From Actinomadura livida (GTDB taxonomy: Bacteria; Actinomycetota; Actinomycetes; Streptosporangiales; Streptosporangiaceae): a DNA stretch of 64,000 nt. The position numbers and the translations under genes were made by a program. The stretch covers positions 14,800 through 78,799 of the forward strand of contig NZ_BMRO01000002.1 of assembly GCF_014648675.1 (NCBI RefSeq), written 5' to 3'. Under the pieces are notes generated by a model, which searched no databases, was not told where the DNA came from, and was given only the letters and a program-made list of their open reading frames with translations. This document shows positions 62,263 to 64,000 of this stretch, in pieces (the stretch's first letter is position 1; each line of letters opens with the position of its first letter).

Positions 62263-63282
62263 ATGGTCTTCGCACGCAACCAGTGGTACGTGGCCGCCTA
62301 CAGCCAGGAGGTGGGCGACGGCCTCCTCGCCCGGACCGTCTGCGGCGAACCCCTCGTCCTGTACCGGACCCGGGCGGGGGAGGCGGTCGCGCTCACCGAC
62401 CGCTGCGTGCACCGCCGCTTCCCGCTGTCGGAGAGCAACCGGGACGGCGACGACATCGTCTGCGGCTACCACGGGTTCACCTACGCGCCCGACGGGGTGT
62501 GCGTCGCCGTTCCGGGGCAGACGCGCGTTCCCCGCACCGCCCGCGTCCCCGCGTTCCAGATCGTCGAGCAGGACTCGCTCGTCTGGGTCTGGATCGGCGA
62601 AGGGGAGGGTGACGCGAAGGCCATCCCGCGCGCCCCGTGGCTGGACTCGCCCGGCTACGTGACCGTCCGCGGGATGGAGCACCTCGACGCCCGCTACGAA
62701 CTGCTGGTCGACAACCTGCTCGACCTGTCCCACGAGACGTACCTGCACGCGGGCTACATCGGCACGCCCGAGGTGGCGCAGACCCCCATCACCACCGAGG
62801 TGGACGAGGACGCGGGCGTCATCTACGTGAGCCGCCGCATGAAGGACGTCGAGTGCCCGTCCTTCTACCGCGAGTCCACGGGCATCGAGGGCCGCATCGA
62901 CCGGTGGCAGGACATCGAGTACCACCCGCCGTGCCTGTACCTCCTGCACAGCCGCATCGCCCCGACCGGCATCGAGCCCGGCCCGGACGGCGACGACCCG
63001 AGGGCCTGCCACGCCGAGATCGTCTACGCCATCACGCCGGAGACCGAGACCACCACGCACGACTTCTGGATGGTCGCCCGCGACTTCGCCCTCGACGACG
63101 AGGGCGTCTCGGAGTTCCTCGCCGAGAGCAACCGGACGGTCGTCCTCCAGGACGTGGAGGCGCTGAACACCCTGGAGAAGGTGATCGCCACCGAGCCGGA
63201 GGGCTACCAGGAGCTGTCCATCAACATCGACACCGGCGGCCTCGCCGCGCGCCGCATCCTGCAGCGGCAGACCGCCCGATGA
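62263..63282 (+). CDS. vanA: Rieske non-haem iron oxygenase (vanillate O-demethylase-like)
   Basis: 339 residues. The Rieske motif CVHRRFPLSESNRDGDDIVCGYHGF (CxH...CxxH, about 46-70) binds the 2Fe-2S cluster. LLVDNLLDLSHETYLHAGYIG carries the mononuclear iron histidines (DxxHxxxxH), and the acid ligand lies further on. The N-terminus FARNQWYVAAYSQEVGDGLLARTVCGEPLVLYRT matches VanA-type oxygenases. It demethylates methoxy-aromatics, using electrons from a VanB-type reductase that is not in this window. ATG 62263 follows GGAGGAG. ATGA overlap with the next small gene. Confidence 0.9.
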   Translation: MVFARNQWYVAAYSQEVGDGLLARTVCGEPLVLYRTRAGEAVALTDRCVHRRFPLSESNRDGDDIVCGYHGFTYAPDGVCVAVPGQTRVPRTARVPAFQIVEQDSLVWVWIGEGEGDAKAIPRAPWLDSPGYVTVRGMEHLDARYELLVDNLLDLSHETYLHAGYIGTPEVAQTPITTEVDEDAGVIYVSRRMKDVECPSFYRESTGIEGRIDRWQDIEYHPPCLYLLHSRIAPTGIEPGPDGDDPRACHAEIVYAITPETETTTHDFWMVARDFALDDEGVSEFLAESNRTVVLQDVEALNTLEKVIATEPEGYQELSINIDTGGLAARRILQRQTAR

Positions 63283-63461
63283 GCCCGGCCGGCCCGGTGA
63301 TCCCTGCTCGCCCGGTGAGCGGCGGGCGGCTGCGGGTGGAGTGGTCGCCGGGGTCGGACCGCCTCACCGGCATCTGCCACTGCGGCGCCCGGCGCACCGC
63401 CGAGGACCCGGCCGAGATCTGGACGTGGCTCCTCGCCCACCCCGGCCACGGGACCCCGTGA
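63279..63461 (+). CDS. 60-residue protein with CHC motif, coupled to the Rieske gene
   Basis: 60 residues starting MSPAGPVIPARP and ending ICHCGARRTAEDPAEIWTWLLAHPGHGTP. A single CHC triad and late His residues could bind a metal. The ATG overlaps the Rieske stop by four bases, so it is translationally coupled and probably a partner of the oxygenase. I do not recognise the family. Confidence 0.6.
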   Translation: MSPAGPVIPARPVSGGRLRVEWSPGSDRLTGICHCGARRTAEDPAEIWTWLLAHPGHGTP

Positions 63462-63486
63462 TCCACACCGCCGTCGCCCGGCCTGG

Positions 63487-63505
63487 TTAGCTTAGGCTAC
63501 CCTTA
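63487..63505. promoter_or_regulatory. IdeR/DmdR-like iron box TTAGCTTAGGCTACCCTTA
   Basis: Sixteen of 19 positions match the actinobacterial iron-repressor consensus TTAGGTTAGGCTAACCTAA. It lies four bases before the chosen GTG of the FecCD permease, so holo-repressor would block transcription when iron is plentiful. Confidence 0.85.
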
Positions 63506-63509
63506 CGCC

Positions 63510-64000
63510 GTGCTGTCCCCCGTGCGGAAACCACCGCCCTCACCTGCGCAGGCGGACGGGCCGCCCGGCGCTCACCGCCGGGCGTACCGGTGGTGGCTCG
63601 CCGCGCTGGCGGCCGCGCTGCTGGCGGCGATCGCCGCCAGCCTCGCGATCGGCGCCGGCGACGTCCCGCTCGGGCGGGTGCTGCCCGGCGTGCTCTCCCC
63701 GGACGACGACTCGCGCGCCGAGCTGATCGTCCACGAGCTGCGGCTGCCCCGGACGCTCCTCGGGATCGCGGTGGGCACGGCGCTCGGGCTCGCCGGCGCC
63801 GTCATGCAGGCGCTCACCCGCAATCCGCTCGCCGAACCGGGCCTGCTCGGCGTGAACGGCGGGGCGGCGCTCGCGGTCGTCATCGTCATCGGCGCGTTCC
63901 AGGTGGACGACCCGCTCGTCTACGTGTGGGCGGCGTTCGCCGGCGCGGCGGGCGCCGCCGCGCTGGTCTACATGATCGGGGCGCGGGGGAGGGGCGGCGC
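63510..64000 (+). CDS. iron-siderophore ABC permease, FecCD family (5' part; 3' end outside window)
   Basis: At least 163 residues are visible. After a proline-rich N-terminal tail come TM1 (WWLAALAAALLAAIAASLAIG) and GDVPLGRVLPGVL, then HELRLPRTLLGIAVGTALGLAGAVMQALTRNPLAEPGLLGVNGGAALAVV, the FecCD signature (RLPR, Q-LTRNPLAxPxxLGxxxGA). It forms half of a Fe3+-siderophore importer. The GTG at 63510 gives a leaderless-like start directly after the iron box; GTG 63522 is an alternative. Confidence 0.88.
   Translation, partial: MLSPVRKPPPSPAQADGPPGAHRRAYRWWLAALAAALLAAIAASLAIGAGDVPLGRVLPGVLSPDDDSRAELIVHELRLPRTLLGIAVGTALGLAGAVMQALTRNPLAEPGLLGVNGGAALAVVIVIGAFQVDDPLVYVWAAFAGAAGAAALVYMIGARGRGG

Overview
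The window is very GC-rich (about 70% or more, with third codon positions almost all G or C). It carries actinobacterial hallmarks: a GuaB1-type IMPDH relative, a FolP2-type DHPS paralogue, a CGNR zinc-finger regulator, lipoprotein L,D-transpeptidases, an IdeR/DmdR-like iron box, a CebR-type cellulose operator and CBM2-bearing cellulases. The most likely source is a filamentous, plant-polymer-degrading actinomycete (Streptosporangiales/Thermomonosporaceae or Streptomyces-like). The genus cannot be fixed from sequence reading alone. No phage, IS element or CRISPR array was recognised. Both edges cut a gene.

Layout. 1-13 kb: end of an acyl-CoA dehydrogenase, a P-loop kinase overlapping a catalytically degenerate enolase-superfamily protein, an LCP cell-wall ligase, guaB1, a double-module Lrp regulator, a LysR regulator, an MFS exporter, GDP-mannose dehydratase, FolP2, a CGNR regulator and an unknown protein. 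13.3-13.6 kb: three compact tRNA genes (Trp-CCA, Ala-TGC, Ser-CGA). 13.6-21.4 kb: an aminotransferase/LysR divergent pair, a VC0807-type membrane protein with a 15-bp repeat tract, two tandem L,D-transpeptidases and a GT4 glycosyltransferase. 21.4-27.5 kb: a DinB-fold protein and an OmpR-type two-component system, divergent from a lipoprotein/adaptor/ABC efflux operon. A quadruple GTAAC-type site lies between them.

27.5-49 kb is a plant-cell-wall degradation island. xylA-xylB diverge from a ROK regulator (XylR type). GH43, GH3 and a LacI regulator form a second operon, divergent from a three-gene sugar ABC importer (BxlEFG type) with a perfect palindromic operator. Next come an AA10 LPMO, a GH5-GH6 operon, a CebR-type LacI regulator and a large GH48 exocellulase. 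The CBM2 module recurs in four secreted enzymes. Two perfect TGGGAGCGCTCCCA boxes lie between the GH5 gene and the cebR-like gene.

49-64 kb: SOS-box-controlled DNA polymerase IV, a DUF574 methyltransferase and a nucleotidyl-cyclase-like protein. Then follows an unusual kinase/response-regulator/kinase locus in which the two paralogous kinases have lost opposite halves of the catalytic machinery: one lacks the N-box Asn, the other the phospho-acceptor His. After it come a TetR/MpaB-like pair, a STAS protein, PaaX, an acyl-CoA synthetase-IclR pair followed by a VanA-like Rieske oxygenase and a 60-residue protein, and the start of an iron-siderophore FecCD permease behind an iron box. The complementary kinase pair is the strongest candidate for an undescribed system. 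The tRNA trio and the pseudo-enolase/kinase pair come next.
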